From: an uncultured Eubacteriales bacterium
GTDB lineage: Bacteria; Bacillota; Clostridia; Peptostreptococcales; Anaerovoracaceae
Assembly (NCBI GenBank): GCA_900320285.1
Contig: ONRQ01000020.1
Coordinates: 1-32,052 of the forward strand
DNA length: 32,052 nucleotides
Direction: 5' to 3'
The notes beneath the pieces are model-generated. The model was not told the origin of the DNA and did no database searches. It was given only the letters and a program-made list of their open reading frames with translations. Within the stretch, counting starts at the first letter, position 1, and every line of letters starts with the position of its first letter. A program made the translations under genes and the position numbers. Of this stretch, positions 24,985 to 31,990 are shown in pieces.

Positions 24985-26097
24985 TTAAGGCACCCAGGCA
25001 TATGTCATTGTAGTTATCCACGGACTGTATACTGAGGCCGTGCTCTTCCCGCCGGTCCCCACAGCCTTGACCTTAAACCATAATGGTTTGCCGCGTTTGA
25101 TCTTACTGCTTGAATAATAGGTATTTGTTGTCGTCTTTACCTTTTTCCACTTTCCGCCGTCTGTCTTTCTGTATACGGCATAGCGGTCTGCGCCCGGCAC
25201 TGCGCTCCATACGAGCTTTCCTTTCTTCCCCTTCTGATACATCAGCGAGGTATGAGGACGGTCGAGCCTTGTTTTTGCATCAACTGTACCGCTCCAGCTC
25301 AGTTTGCCGTTTTTATCTGCTGCTACTTTATAATAGTATTTCTTGCCGGCTTCTGCTGAATCGTCACGGTATGAACAGGTTTCCGTTTCCGCAATACGCG
25401 TAAACCCGCCTTTCTTTGATGACGATCTGTATACGTAGTATTTCTTTGCCCCGGAAGCCCTGGTCCAGACGATCCTGGCTGTTCCGTCCGTTACAGTATC
25501 AGCTGAGGCGATCTTCGGCTTGCTGTAATGGCGGTATTTTTTAATCTTCACTATAAAATGCAGATAGCTGTATTTGGATTTCTTGTAATGATAAAAATTG
25601 ATGAAATCCTTTACCGTACCATGGCGATAGTGAATAACGTTGTCATGATTCCAGTTGCAGTCCGCCCACCAGACCTCCTGTGAAGTCACCTTGAACAGGA
25701 TAATCGCGTGAGAAACCGTTCCGTTCTCGGACTTTGCCTGTCCGAGCACAAGTTTCGTACCTGCCTTGCAGCCTTCGCAGACGGACAGGAAATTCTTTTT
25801 GTTAAAGCGTTTCCCGTAGTAGTTTATCTCCTTTGATGAGGCGGAGAATACGGACCGCACCTTATTGCTCCAGCGTCCGCACAGACCTCCCCTGCCCGGC
25901 ATCCTGGTGTCGCACTTCCAGACTCCCTGAACGTAGTCTACATACGATGCTTCGAGCGATCCCGGCTCGTACAGATCTTCTCCTGTATAGGTATTATGTT
26001 CGTAGTGACACTCAGGCAGAGCGAATGACTGCACAGGAGCGGCACAGAACGCCATCAGTATTATCAGTACAATGCCTATATGTAATTTTTTGGTCAT
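24985..26097 (-). CDS. Secreted cysteine-peptidase-like domain with two Fn3 domains
   Basis: The 370-residue protein starts with a signal peptide (hydrophobic 7-20, likely cleavage near 26). The N-terminal domain (about 45-185) has an arrangement found in papain-like, CHAP or NlpC/P60-type enzymes: G-G-L-C-G-R-W with Cys73, then S-H-A-I-I-L-F with His130, then W-A-D-C-N-W (Asp146 or Asn148). Two Fn3 modules follow (about 193-275 and 280-366), rich in Lys and Tyr like the one closing the neighbouring 1756-residue protein. It may cut peptides or peptidoglycan at the cell surface, but the family is not certain. No ribosome binding site precedes the ATG; a T-rich stretch from the pta terminator lies directly upstream. 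Confidence 0.7.
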   Translation of the reverse strand: MTKKLHIGIVLIILMAFCAAPVQSFALPECHYEHNTYTGEDLYEPGSLEASYVDYVQGVWKCDTRMPGRGGLCGRWSNKVRSVFSASSKEINYYGKRFNKKNFLSVCEGCKAGTKLVLGQAKSENGTVSHAIILFKVTSQEVWWADCNWNHDNVIHYRHGTVKDFINFYHYKKSKYSYLHFIVKIKKYRHYSKPKIASADTVTDGTARIVWTRASGAKKYYVYRSSSKKGGFTRIAETETCSYRDDSAEAGKKYYYKVAADKNGKLSWSGTVDAKTRLDRPHTSLMYQKGKKGKLVWSAVPGADRYAVYRKTDGGKWKKVKTTTNTYYSSSKIKRGKPLWFKVKAVGTGGKSTASVYSPWITTMTYAWVP

Positions 26098-26112
26098 ATC
26101 AGAAAAAACAAA

Positions 26113-26155
26113 AATAAAACAGGCCGGAGCGGCATTGCAGCGGCCTGCTTTTTTA
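26113..26155 (-). terminator. Terminator of pta (potentially bidirectional)
   Basis: The stem CAGGCC/GGCCTG (26120-26125 with 26142-26147) encloses further GC pairs. T-rich tracts flank both sides, so it can act on the minus strand after pta and possibly on the plus strand. Confidence 0.8.
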
Positions 26156-26160
26156 ACATC

Positions 26161-27171
26161 TTAAAGTGCAGCGGTGATAATTGACATTTTGTAAACTTCT
26201 TCTGCGTCACAGCCTCTGGAGAGGTCATTGATAGGCGCATTGAGTCCGAGCAGGATCGGTCCGTAAGCAGCGTATCCGCCGAGTCTCTGAGCGATCTTGT
26301 AGCCAATGTTGCCTGCCTCGATGATTGGGAATACGAATGTGTTCGCATAACCTGCTACCGGCGATCCAGGGAACTTCAGCTGGCCTACTGTAGGCGATAC
26401 GGCAGCGTCGAACTGCATCTCACCGTCGATGGCCATGTCAGGATTGAGCTCCTTGGCGATCTTTGTAGCCTCTGCCGAGAGAGCAACAGTGTTGCCCTTG
26501 CCGGATCCCTTTGTGGAGAAGCTGAGCATTGCAACCTTAGGATCGATACCGAAAGTCCTTGCGCACTTCTCGATTTCTACAGCTACCTCAGCGAGCTTCT
26601 GAGCGCCTGTGAATGTAACATTGCCCTCTTTGTCCTTGCTGTCCTCATACGAGAGGTTTACAGCGCAGTCGCCCATGGCGATCGTTCTGAGATTCTCATC
26701 TCCGCCCTCTCTTGTGAGGATGAAGCAGGAGCTTACGAGGTGAGCACCCGGTTTTGTCTTAACGAGCTGGAGAGCCGGACGGATGGTGTCTGCTGTGGAA
26801 TATGTAGCTCCGCCGAGCAGGCAGTCAGCCTTGCCCATCTTTACGAGCATGGTGCCGAAGTAGTTGCCCTTCTTAAGAGCAGCTGCGCACTCTTCTTCAG
26901 TCATTTTGCCCTTTCTGAGTGCTACCATGGTCTCTACCATCTCAGCCATTCCATCGTACTTCTCAGGATCGATGATCTCGGCCTTGCTGATATCGAAACC
27001 CTTATCAGCTGCTGCAGCCTTGATTTCATCTTCATTTCCTACGAGCACAACGCCCATAAGATCCTCAGCAAGAAGTCTTGCTGCTGCCTCCTGGATACGT
27101 GCATCGGAACCTTCTGTGAATACGATCTTCTTTGGCTCTGCTTTTACTTTTTCGATCAGTTTGTCAAACAT
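26161..27171 (-). CDS. pta: Phosphate acetyltransferase
   Basis: Pta interconverts acetyl-CoA and acetyl phosphate, the route by which anaerobes gain ATP through acetate kinase. The 336 residues match the short bacterial form (about 325-335). The start K-I-V-F-T-E-G-S-D-A-R, the L-L-G-G-A-T-Y-S-T-A-D-T block, the S-F-S-T-K-G-S-G-K region and the end motif F-P-x-I-E-A-G-N-I-G-Y-K are all characteristic; phosphate butyryltransferase lacks this combination. The start has GGAGAC 6 nt upstream. Acetate kinase, often the next gene, is not adjacent: the pta stop is followed by a terminator and a Fn3 protein gene. It is transcribed away from coaBC. Confidence 0.97.
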   Translation of the reverse strand: MFDKLIEKVKAEPKKIVFTEGSDARIQEAAARLLAEDLMGVVLVGNEDEIKAAAADKGFDISKAEIIDPEKYDGMAEMVETMVALRKGKMTEEECAAALKKGNYFGTMLVKMGKADCLLGGATYSTADTIRPALQLVKTKPGAHLVSSCFILTREGGDENLRTIAMGDCAVNLSYEDSKDKEGNVTFTGAQKLAEVAVEIEKCARTFGIDPKVAMLSFSTKGSGKGNTVALSAEATKIAKELNPDMAIDGEMQFDAAVSPTVGQLKFPGSPVAGYANTFVFPIIEAGNIGYKIAQRLGGYAAYGPILLGLNAPINDLSRGCDAEEVYKMSIITAAL

Positions 27172-27276
27172 GTCTTGTCTCCATATTTATATCTTTTGAG
27201 CAATAGGGATTGAATCCGGGGATCGCGGCAACACTTTTGCTGCACGCCCCTTTACACCTGCAATTGTACCATATCC

Positions 27277-27306
27277 TTGCCAATTCGTGGGTATGTGAAG
27301 TATACT
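27277..27306 (+). promoter_or_regulatory. Promoter of coaBC
   Basis: -35 TTGCCA (27277-27282), 18-bp spacer, -10 TATACT (27301-27306), giving a leader of about 38 nt before the ATG at 27351. A TG-n-TACAAT box on the opposite strand (plus 27263-27271) could serve pta, with weaker support. Confidence 0.6.
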
Positions 27307-27350
27307 TTTTGTGCAAATCGGACCCGTTGAACGAAAGGCCGGTAAATACA

Positions 27351-28544
27351 ATGGACAAAAAGAAAATTATTCTGGGGATCTCGGGCGGTATTTCCGCCTA
27401 CAAATCAGTTTACGTCGCAAGCGGACTCAAAAAGAAGGGCTATGATGTCCATGTCATCATGACAGACGGCGCTTCGAAATTCGTAACACCGCTTACCTTT
27501 GAGACCATGAGCGGCAATAAGGTTGTAACGGATGTTTTCGATCCGGCAAACGAGACTCCTACCGAGCACATTACCCTCGGACAGTCGTCAGACCTGGCGC
27601 TGATCGCTCCTGCTACGGGCAATATCATCGCAAAGCTGGCACACGGCATAGCAGACGACATGCTCACCACTACAATGCTCGCATGCACCTGCCCTGTTCT
27701 GATCTCGCCGGCAATGAATACCGTGATGTTCGAGAACCCTGCTACTCAGGCAAACCTCGAAATACTTCGCAGCAGAGGCTATGAGATCATAGAGCCTGCA
27801 GAGGGAATGCTGGCGTGCGGCGTTGAGGGCAAGGGCAAGATGCCGGAGCCTGATGTGCTGATCGACTACGTTGAACAATGGGTCGAAAAAGAAAAGGATA
27901 TGGCAGGCCTTAAGGTGCTGGTGACTGCAGGACCGACCCAGGAAGCGATCGATCCTGTACGCTATATAACAAACCACTCCAGCGGCAAGATGGGTTACGC
28001 AATCGCAAAGATGGCCGCAAGACGCGGAGCCGAAGTAACGCTCGTTTCGGGCAGGACCGCCCTGCCTCAGGAACGTTTCGTCGAGACAGTAAATGTGCTG
28101 AGCGCGCAGGATATGTTTGACGCAGTTACATCACGCGCACCTGAGATGGATATAGTCATAAAGGCAGCGGCCGTCGCGGACTACAGACCAGCGGAAGTCG
28201 CAACCGAAAAAATAAAGAAGAGCGATGCCGCTTCCGGCCGCAGTATTGCGCTCGAGCCGACGCAGGATATCCTCGGATACCTCGGTGCTCACCGCAAAGA
28301 GGGCCAGTTCCTCTGCGGATTCGCGATGGAGACGCAGAACCTGCTTGAAAACGCAGCCGCAAAGCTGGTCAAGAAGAACGTGAACATGATCTGTGCCAAC
28401 AGCCTTAAGACAAAGGGCGCCGGATTCGCGGGCGACACCAATGTAATCACGATCATGACAAAAGGCGGCATGAAGCAGCTGCCGCTGATGAGCAAGATCG
28501 AGGCCGCAGACGCGATCCTGGATGAGATCATGGCGAACCGTTGA
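27351..28544 (+). CDS. coaBC: Bifunctional phosphopantothenoylcysteine decarboxylase / phosphopantothenate-cysteine ligase
   Basis: CoaBC joins cysteine to 4-phosphopantothenate and decarboxylates the product in coenzyme A synthesis. The N-terminal flavoprotein (CoaC) half shows G-I-S-G-G-I-S-A-Y-K (9-18), catalytic His73 in T-E-H-I-T-L, the P-A-M-N motif (120-123) and Cys156 of the substrate flap. The CoaB half starts near 187 with V-T-A-G-P-T-Q-E and continues N-H-S-S-G-K-M-G. The start used is the ATG at 27351, which gives the family-typical 397 residues; an in-frame ATG at 27210 would add 47 residues of non-conserved sequence overlapping the promoter. It stands alone, facing pta across a shared intergenic region of 179 bp. 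Confidence 0.97.
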   Translation: MDKKKIILGISGGISAYKSVYVASGLKKKGYDVHVIMTDGASKFVTPLTFETMSGNKVVTDVFDPANETPTEHITLGQSSDLALIAPATGNIIAKLAHGIADDMLTTTMLACTCPVLISPAMNTVMFENPATQANLEILRSRGYEIIEPAEGMLACGVEGKGKMPEPDVLIDYVEQWVEKEKDMAGLKVLVTAGPTQEAIDPVRYITNHSSGKMGYAIAKMAARRGAEVTLVSGRTALPQERFVETVNVLSAQDMFDAVTSRAPEMDIVIKAAAVADYRPAEVATEKIKKSDAASGRSIALEPTQDILGYLGAHRKEGQFLCGFAMETQNLLENAAAKLVKKNVNMICANSLKTKGAGFAGDTNVITIMTKGGMKQLPLMSKIEAADAILDEIMANR

Positions 28545-28615
28545 TCCGAAAAGACGTATTGCCGAACAGAAGCAGCTAATCGCTGAACTAAAATGGTGAG
28601 CCGCCGCTCCGGAAA

Positions 28616-28845
28616 AGGACTTTTTGAAAAATTGTTACATATTTGGGCATCAAAATCTGTATATGTAACTTTTTCAGATCACAGGATGCTAATTTAGACT
28701 CAAATGAAGAAAACTGCTTGACAATAACCCGAGATTCAGAGGTTATCGTCAAGCAGTATTTGTTTTTATCAGATGCATGTCTATGAAAAGTTACATATAC
28801 GGAGAAAAAGTCTCAGATTTGTAACATTTTCAAAAAAACTCCTCT
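28616..28845. repeat. Intergenic structured repeat, copy 2
   Basis: About 230 bp with the same plan as the element at 17324-17566: outer ends AGGACTTTTTGAAAA (28616-28630) and the inverted TTTTCAAAAAAACTCCT (28828-28844); GTTACA/TGTAAC pairs at 28634 and 28664, and at 28790 and 28820, each again 30 bp start to start; and a central stem of 17 bp with one A-C mismatch (28713-28729 with 28741-28757) around an 11-nt loop. It fills the gap between the convergent coaBC and nfnB genes. The inner half-site GTTACATATAC is identical in both arms. Confidence 0.85.
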
Positions 28846-28875
28846 TGCACAGACATGTTTGCCCGAAGGCGACGC

Positions 28876-30288
28876 CTATTTATTCGAGAGGTATTTATCT
28901 ATAGAGGCGGCGGCGAGTTTGCCGGCGCCCATAGCTGAAATAACTGTAGCAGCTCCTGTGACCGCATCGCCGCCGGCATATACTGCCTCACGGCTTGTCA
29001 GCCCGTCTTCGTCTACTACGAAGCCGCCCTTGCGGTTGACCTCGAGTCCCTTGGTCGTGTTCTTGATCAGCGGGTTCGGTCTTGTGCCGAGTGCCATGAT
29101 TACCGCGTCCACATCGAGCTCGAACTCGCTGCCCTCTACAGGGATCGGTCTCCTTCTGCCGCTCGCGTCAGGTTCGCCAAGCTCCATCTTGATGCAGCGG
29201 ATACCTTTTACGAAGCCGTTCTTAGGATCTTTTGGATCATCAGGATTGTTGTATCCGAGGATCTCAACAGGGTTGTTCAGCAGTCTGAAGTCAATACCTT
29301 CCTCTATTGCGTGTTCTACTTCCTCTTTCCTTGCCGGGAGCTCCTCCATCGATCTTCTGTATACGATGTATACGTGCTCTGCGCCAAGTCTCAGCGCGGT
29401 ACGCGCAGCGTCCATGGCTACGTTTCCGCCGCCGACTACAGCTACCTTGCCGCCCTTCATGATCGGTGTCTTAGGATCGTCGAGGTATGCCTTCATCAGG
29501 TTCGATCTTGTAAGATACTCGTTTGCCGAGAACACGCCCTTGAGCGATTCCCCGGGGATGTTCATGAACATCGGAAGTCCTGCTCCGGAACCGATGAATA
29601 CTGCCTCGAATCCCATCTCATCGAATAGTTCATCGACAGTCAGAGTCTTTCCGATGATGACGTTCGTCTCAATGTCTACGTTGAGGTCCTTAAGGCCTTC
29701 TACTTCTCTTGCCACGATAGCCTTCGGGAGTCTGAATTCAGGGATACCGTATACGAGTACTCCACCTGCTGTGTGCAGTGCCTCGAATACAGATACCTTG
29801 TAGCCCTTCTTTGCAAGGTCGCCTGCGCATGTCAGTCCTGCAGGACCCGAGCCTACGATCGCTACCTTGTGACCGTTGCTTTCAGGTGCCACTGCCTTTT
29901 CTGTTGCATTTGCGTTGTGCCAGTCTGCCGCGAATCTCTCAAGACGGCCGATGCCTACAGGCTCAAACTTGATGCCCATCGTGCACTTCGCTTCACACTG
30001 CGTCTCCTGAGGACATACTCTTCCGCATACTGCAGGGAGAGTCGATGTCTCGTTGATTATCTTGTATGCGCCTTCCCAGTCGCCTTCCTTTGCCTTCATG
30101 ATGAAGTCAGGAATGTTTACGTTAACAGGGCAGCCCTCAACGCATGGCTTGTTCTTGCAGTTGAGGCATCTCTGCGCCTCTGCGATCGCTATCTCTTCTG
30201 TGTATCCGAGTGCTACCTCGTTGAAATTATGCGCGCGGACCTGAGGGTCCTGTGACGGCATTTCATGTTTCTTTGGATCAAGTGCCAT
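28876..30288 (-). CDS. nfnB: NfnB: NADP-binding large subunit of ferredoxin-dependent transhydrogenase (GltD-like)
   Basis: The 470-residue protein is homologous to the glutamate synthase small subunit. Two N-terminal cysteine sets bind [4Fe-4S] clusters: Cys41, 44, 49, 53 and Cys88, 92, 98, 102. The first FAD motif is V-G-S-G-P-A-G (145-151), and a second nucleotide fold reads V-G-G-G-N-V-A-M-D. Paired directly with the 285-residue NfnA gene (18-nt gap), this is the electron-bifurcating NADH-dependent reduced ferredoxin:NADP+ oxidoreductase, which makes NADPH from NADH and reduced ferredoxin in anaerobes. No large glutamate synthase subunit is nearby, favouring NfnB over GltD. It is the last gene before the repeat element. 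Confidence 0.93.
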   Translation of the reverse strand: MALDPKKHEMPSQDPQVRAHNFNEVALGYTEEIAIAEAQRCLNCKNKPCVEGCPVNVNIPDFIMKAKEGDWEGAYKIINETSTLPAVCGRVCPQETQCEAKCTMGIKFEPVGIGRLERFAADWHNANATEKAVAPESNGHKVAIVGSGPAGLTCAGDLAKKGYKVSVFEALHTAGGVLVYGIPEFRLPKAIVAREVEGLKDLNVDIETNVIIGKTLTVDELFDEMGFEAVFIGSGAGLPMFMNIPGESLKGVFSANEYLTRSNLMKAYLDDPKTPIMKGGKVAVVGGGNVAMDAARTALRLGAEHVYIVYRRSMEELPARKEEVEHAIEEGIDFRLLNNPVEILGYNNPDDPKDPKNGFVKGIRCIKMELGEPDASGRRRPIPVEGSEFELDVDAVIMALGTRPNPLIKNTTKGLEVNRKGGFVVDEDGLTSREAVYAGGDAVTGAATVISAMGAGKLAAASIDKYLSNK

Positions 30289-30306
30289 TGTTGTTCCCCC
30301 TTTCCT

Positions 30307-31164
30307 CTACGCGTTCTCTGCCTGCCTGAACAGGTTGCATGTCGCTTCATGTGCACGTCTCTCATAGTCGAAATACATGCGGCCTCTTGATATCGCCTCG
30401 TCGAAGTCCACTTCATATCCGTTGAAGTCAGGACCGTCCACGCATGCGAACTTCATGACAGGGCCTTCCTCTGTGTTCAATGTCAGTCTGCAGCCTCCGC
30501 ACATGCCCGTTCCGTCGATCATGATAGGGCTCATCGATACCGTGATAGGCGCATTGTATTTCTTCGCCGTCAGAGTTACGAACTTCATCATGATCAGCGG
30601 TCCGATGGTGATGATCATGTCGAACTTCTCGCCTGCAGCAAGCATCTCGTCCAGCGGTACTGTTACGTTGCCGTGTCTGCCGTATGAGCCGTCATCTGTC
30701 ATAACGTACAGCTTGTCTGAGCACTCGTTGAACTCATCCTCGAGGATCACAAGGTCTTCGCTCCTGAAACCGATGATGCTGGTCACCTCTGCTCCGATCC
30801 TGTGGAACTCCTGTGCTACCGGCATTGCGATAGCGCAGCCTACGCCGCCGCCTACGATGCAAACCTTCTTTATGCCTTCAGTCTCTGTCGCATTACCAAG
30901 CGGTCCTACGAAATCCTGCAGATATCCGCCTTCAGGTACGTGATTCAGAAGCTCTGTTGTCGCTCCCACTACCTGGAAGATGATCTTTACTGTGCCCTCT
31001 TCAGGGTTGACTCCCGCTACTGTCAGCGGGATACGCTCGCCCTCTTCATTGACACGCAGAATGATGAACTGTCCCGGTTTCGCCTTGCGCGCTACCAGCG
31101 GCGCCTCGATCTCCAGCTGTGTGACTGTAGGTCTGAGAGCTTTCCTTCTTACAACTTTATACAT
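30307..31164 (-). CDS. nfnA: NfnA: NAD-binding small subunit of ferredoxin-dependent transhydrogenase
   Basis: The 285-residue protein is a ferredoxin-NADP reductase-type FAD protein (sulfide dehydrogenase / DHOD electron-transfer-like). The FAD-binding half has P-G-Q-F-I-I-L-R (30-37) and R-I-P-L-T-V-A (44-50). The nucleotide-binding half starts V-G-G-G-V-G-C-A (104-111). C-terminal cysteines 222, 225 and 241 hold a [2Fe-2S] cluster; in characterised NfnA an Asp is the fourth ligand, and Asp217 is the candidate here. The start has GGAGA upstream. Together with NfnB it forms the cytoplasmic bifurcating complex and so links ferredoxin, NADH and NADPH pools in this organism. Confidence 0.93.
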   Translation of the reverse strand: MYKVVRRKALRPTVTQLEIEAPLVARKAKPGQFIILRVNEEGERIPLTVAGVNPEEGTVKIIFQVVGATTELLNHVPEGGYLQDFVGPLGNATETEGIKKVCIVGGGVGCAIAMPVAQEFHRIGAEVTSIIGFRSEDLVILEDEFNECSDKLYVMTDDGSYGRHGNVTVPLDEMLAAGEKFDMIITIGPLIMMKFVTLTAKKYNAPITVSMSPIMIDGTGMCGGCRLTLNTEEGPVMKFACVDGPDFNGYEVDFDEAISRGRMYFDYERRAHEATCNLFRQAENA

Positions 31165-31212
31165 CCGTTATCTCCTATTTTCTGATAGATGAAAATATTG
31201 ATTGCCTTACAA

Positions 31213-31267
31213 ATCTTATCACGCTGCAGCCGATTGAAACAATATATGTTCCCTATCATTTCAATCG
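31213..31267 (-). promoter_or_regulatory. nfnAB promoter with a 9-bp inverted repeat
   Basis: On the minus strand -35 TTGTTT (plus 31237-31242) and -10 TAAGAT (plus 31213-31218) are 18 bp apart. A perfect inverted repeat CGATTGAAA/TTTCAATCG (31231-31239, 31259-31267; 19-nt spacer) overlaps the -35, as an operator would. It is not a Rex-type TTGTTAA palindrome. Confidence 0.5.
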
Positions 31268-31307
31268 AAATAACAAATTGCGCAATATGCGCGTGGTTTT
31301 TGCTTAT

Positions 31308-31335
31308 AAAAACAGAGTGCCGTACAGACACTCTG
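31308..31335 (-). terminator. Rho-independent terminator of the rubredoxin gene
   Basis: Stem CAGAGTG/CACTCTG (31313-31319, 31329-31335) with a 9-nt loop and five T on the minus strand, 38 bp beyond the rubredoxin stop. Confidence 0.88.
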
Positions 31336-31373
31336 CTTCTCTTATACTATTTTGTTTTTAAGTCAGTTTCTGC

Positions 31374-31532
31374 TTATTCAGCTTCGAAGTTGTCCTTGCC
31401 TACTCCGCACAGAGGGCATACCCAATCTTCAGGAACATCTTCCCATGCTGTGCCCGGCTCAACTCCGTTATCCGGATCACCTACTTCAGGGTCATATACA
31501 TAACCGCAGATAGCGCATACATACTTATCCAT
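31374..31532 (-). CDS. Rubredoxin
   Basis: This 52-residue one-iron electron carrier has both ligand pairs, C-A-I-C-G (Cys6, Cys9) and C-P-L-C-G (Cys39, Cys42), and the usual M-D-K-Y-V start, [10 protein letters not shown] and W-V-C-P segments. Length and spacing are canonical. Rubredoxins serve oxygen and peroxide detoxification (rubrerythrin, superoxide reductase, flavodiiron proteins) and other reductases in anaerobes. AGGAGG stands 7 nt before the ATG. It has its own promoter and terminator, so it is a single-gene unit upstream of nfnAB. Confidence 0.98.
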   Translation of the reverse strand: MDKYVCAICGYVYDPEVGDPDNGVEPGTAWEDVPEDWVCPLCGVGKDNFEAE

Positions 31533-31581
31533 AATATTCCTCCTATTTTAAATAAAGCAAAGTGAGCTTTCCTACAACTGC

Positions 31582-31610
31582 ATTCTACAATTAAAGAATA
31601 TATAAAGCAA
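31582..31610 (-). promoter_or_regulatory. Promoter of the rubredoxin gene
   Basis: Minus strand -35 TTGCTT (plus 31605-31610), 17-bp spacer, -10 TAGAAT (plus 31582-31587); predicted leader of about 43 nt. Confidence 0.6.
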
Positions 31611-31788
31611 TATCATTAAACGTGCAAATAGCTTACTGTATAAACTACGCAGAAAAGTGCAGAAACACACCTCAGCACCGCTCTGATGGCAAAATGAACT
31701 CCGGAAACCGTTGCTGCGCACATTTGCAGAGGAGCACACATTATGTCTGTGTTAAGTATTACTGTTCACATTGATTAAAATCTATAGT
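31611..31788. other. Intergenic stretch without recognised gene
   Basis: AT-rich DNA between the rubredoxin promoter and the plus-strand promoter at 31789. I see no reading frame with a ribosome binding site, no tRNA and no strong hairpin. Confidence 0.5.
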
Positions 31789-31817
31789 TTTACTTCGGTT
31801 AGATTTGGGCCTATAAT
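31789..31817 (+). promoter_or_regulatory. Candidate plus-strand promoter near the right edge
   Basis: -35 TTTACT (31789-31794), 17-bp spacer, perfect -10 TATAAT (31812-31817). It points into about 80 nt of purine-rich, self-complementary leader and then into the transposon-like end. Confidence 0.5.
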
Positions 31818-31897
31818 ACAGACAAGAAGAGAAGAGAAACGCCGGACGGCGATACGAAGACTCCGATCTTCAGGAACAAAGCCGAGGGGCGTATGGA

Positions 31898-31990
31898 TTT
31901 GAACGTTCCCGCCACCTACGCATGAATGCTTAGAGGTGGGGGATTCCTGCTTTACAGAGAACTGCGCCTTGTCCTAAGATTCAGCGTCTT
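31898..31990 (-). ncRNA. Omega-RNA-like right end of an IS200/IS605-type element
   Basis: On the minus strand, GGAATCCCCCACCT leads into a stem CCACCT/AGGTGG (plus 31912-31917 with 31934-31939) with an inner GCAT/ATGC pairing, closing with G-rich sequence and GTTCAA. This is the form of the 3' scaffold hairpin of TnpB guide RNAs at the right end of IS200/IS605 elements. The element boundary, and start of guide-like flanking DNA, would be near plus 31898-31900. Assignment is from pattern memory, without alignment. Confidence 0.45.

Noticed and set aside
17324-28845. CRISPR array or simple tandem repeat
   Set aside because: The repeated GTTACA pairs occur as inverted arms in two separate loci, with no regular repeat-spacer succession.
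28876-30288. Glutamate synthase small subunit (gltD)
   Set aside because: No large GltB subunit is nearby, and the gene is directly coupled to a ferredoxin-NADP reductase-like NfnA gene.
31820-31900. A definite glycine riboswitch
   Set aside because: Only scattered core-like pieces are present and I cannot draw a complete aptamer; left as a low-ranked finding, not an annotated feature.
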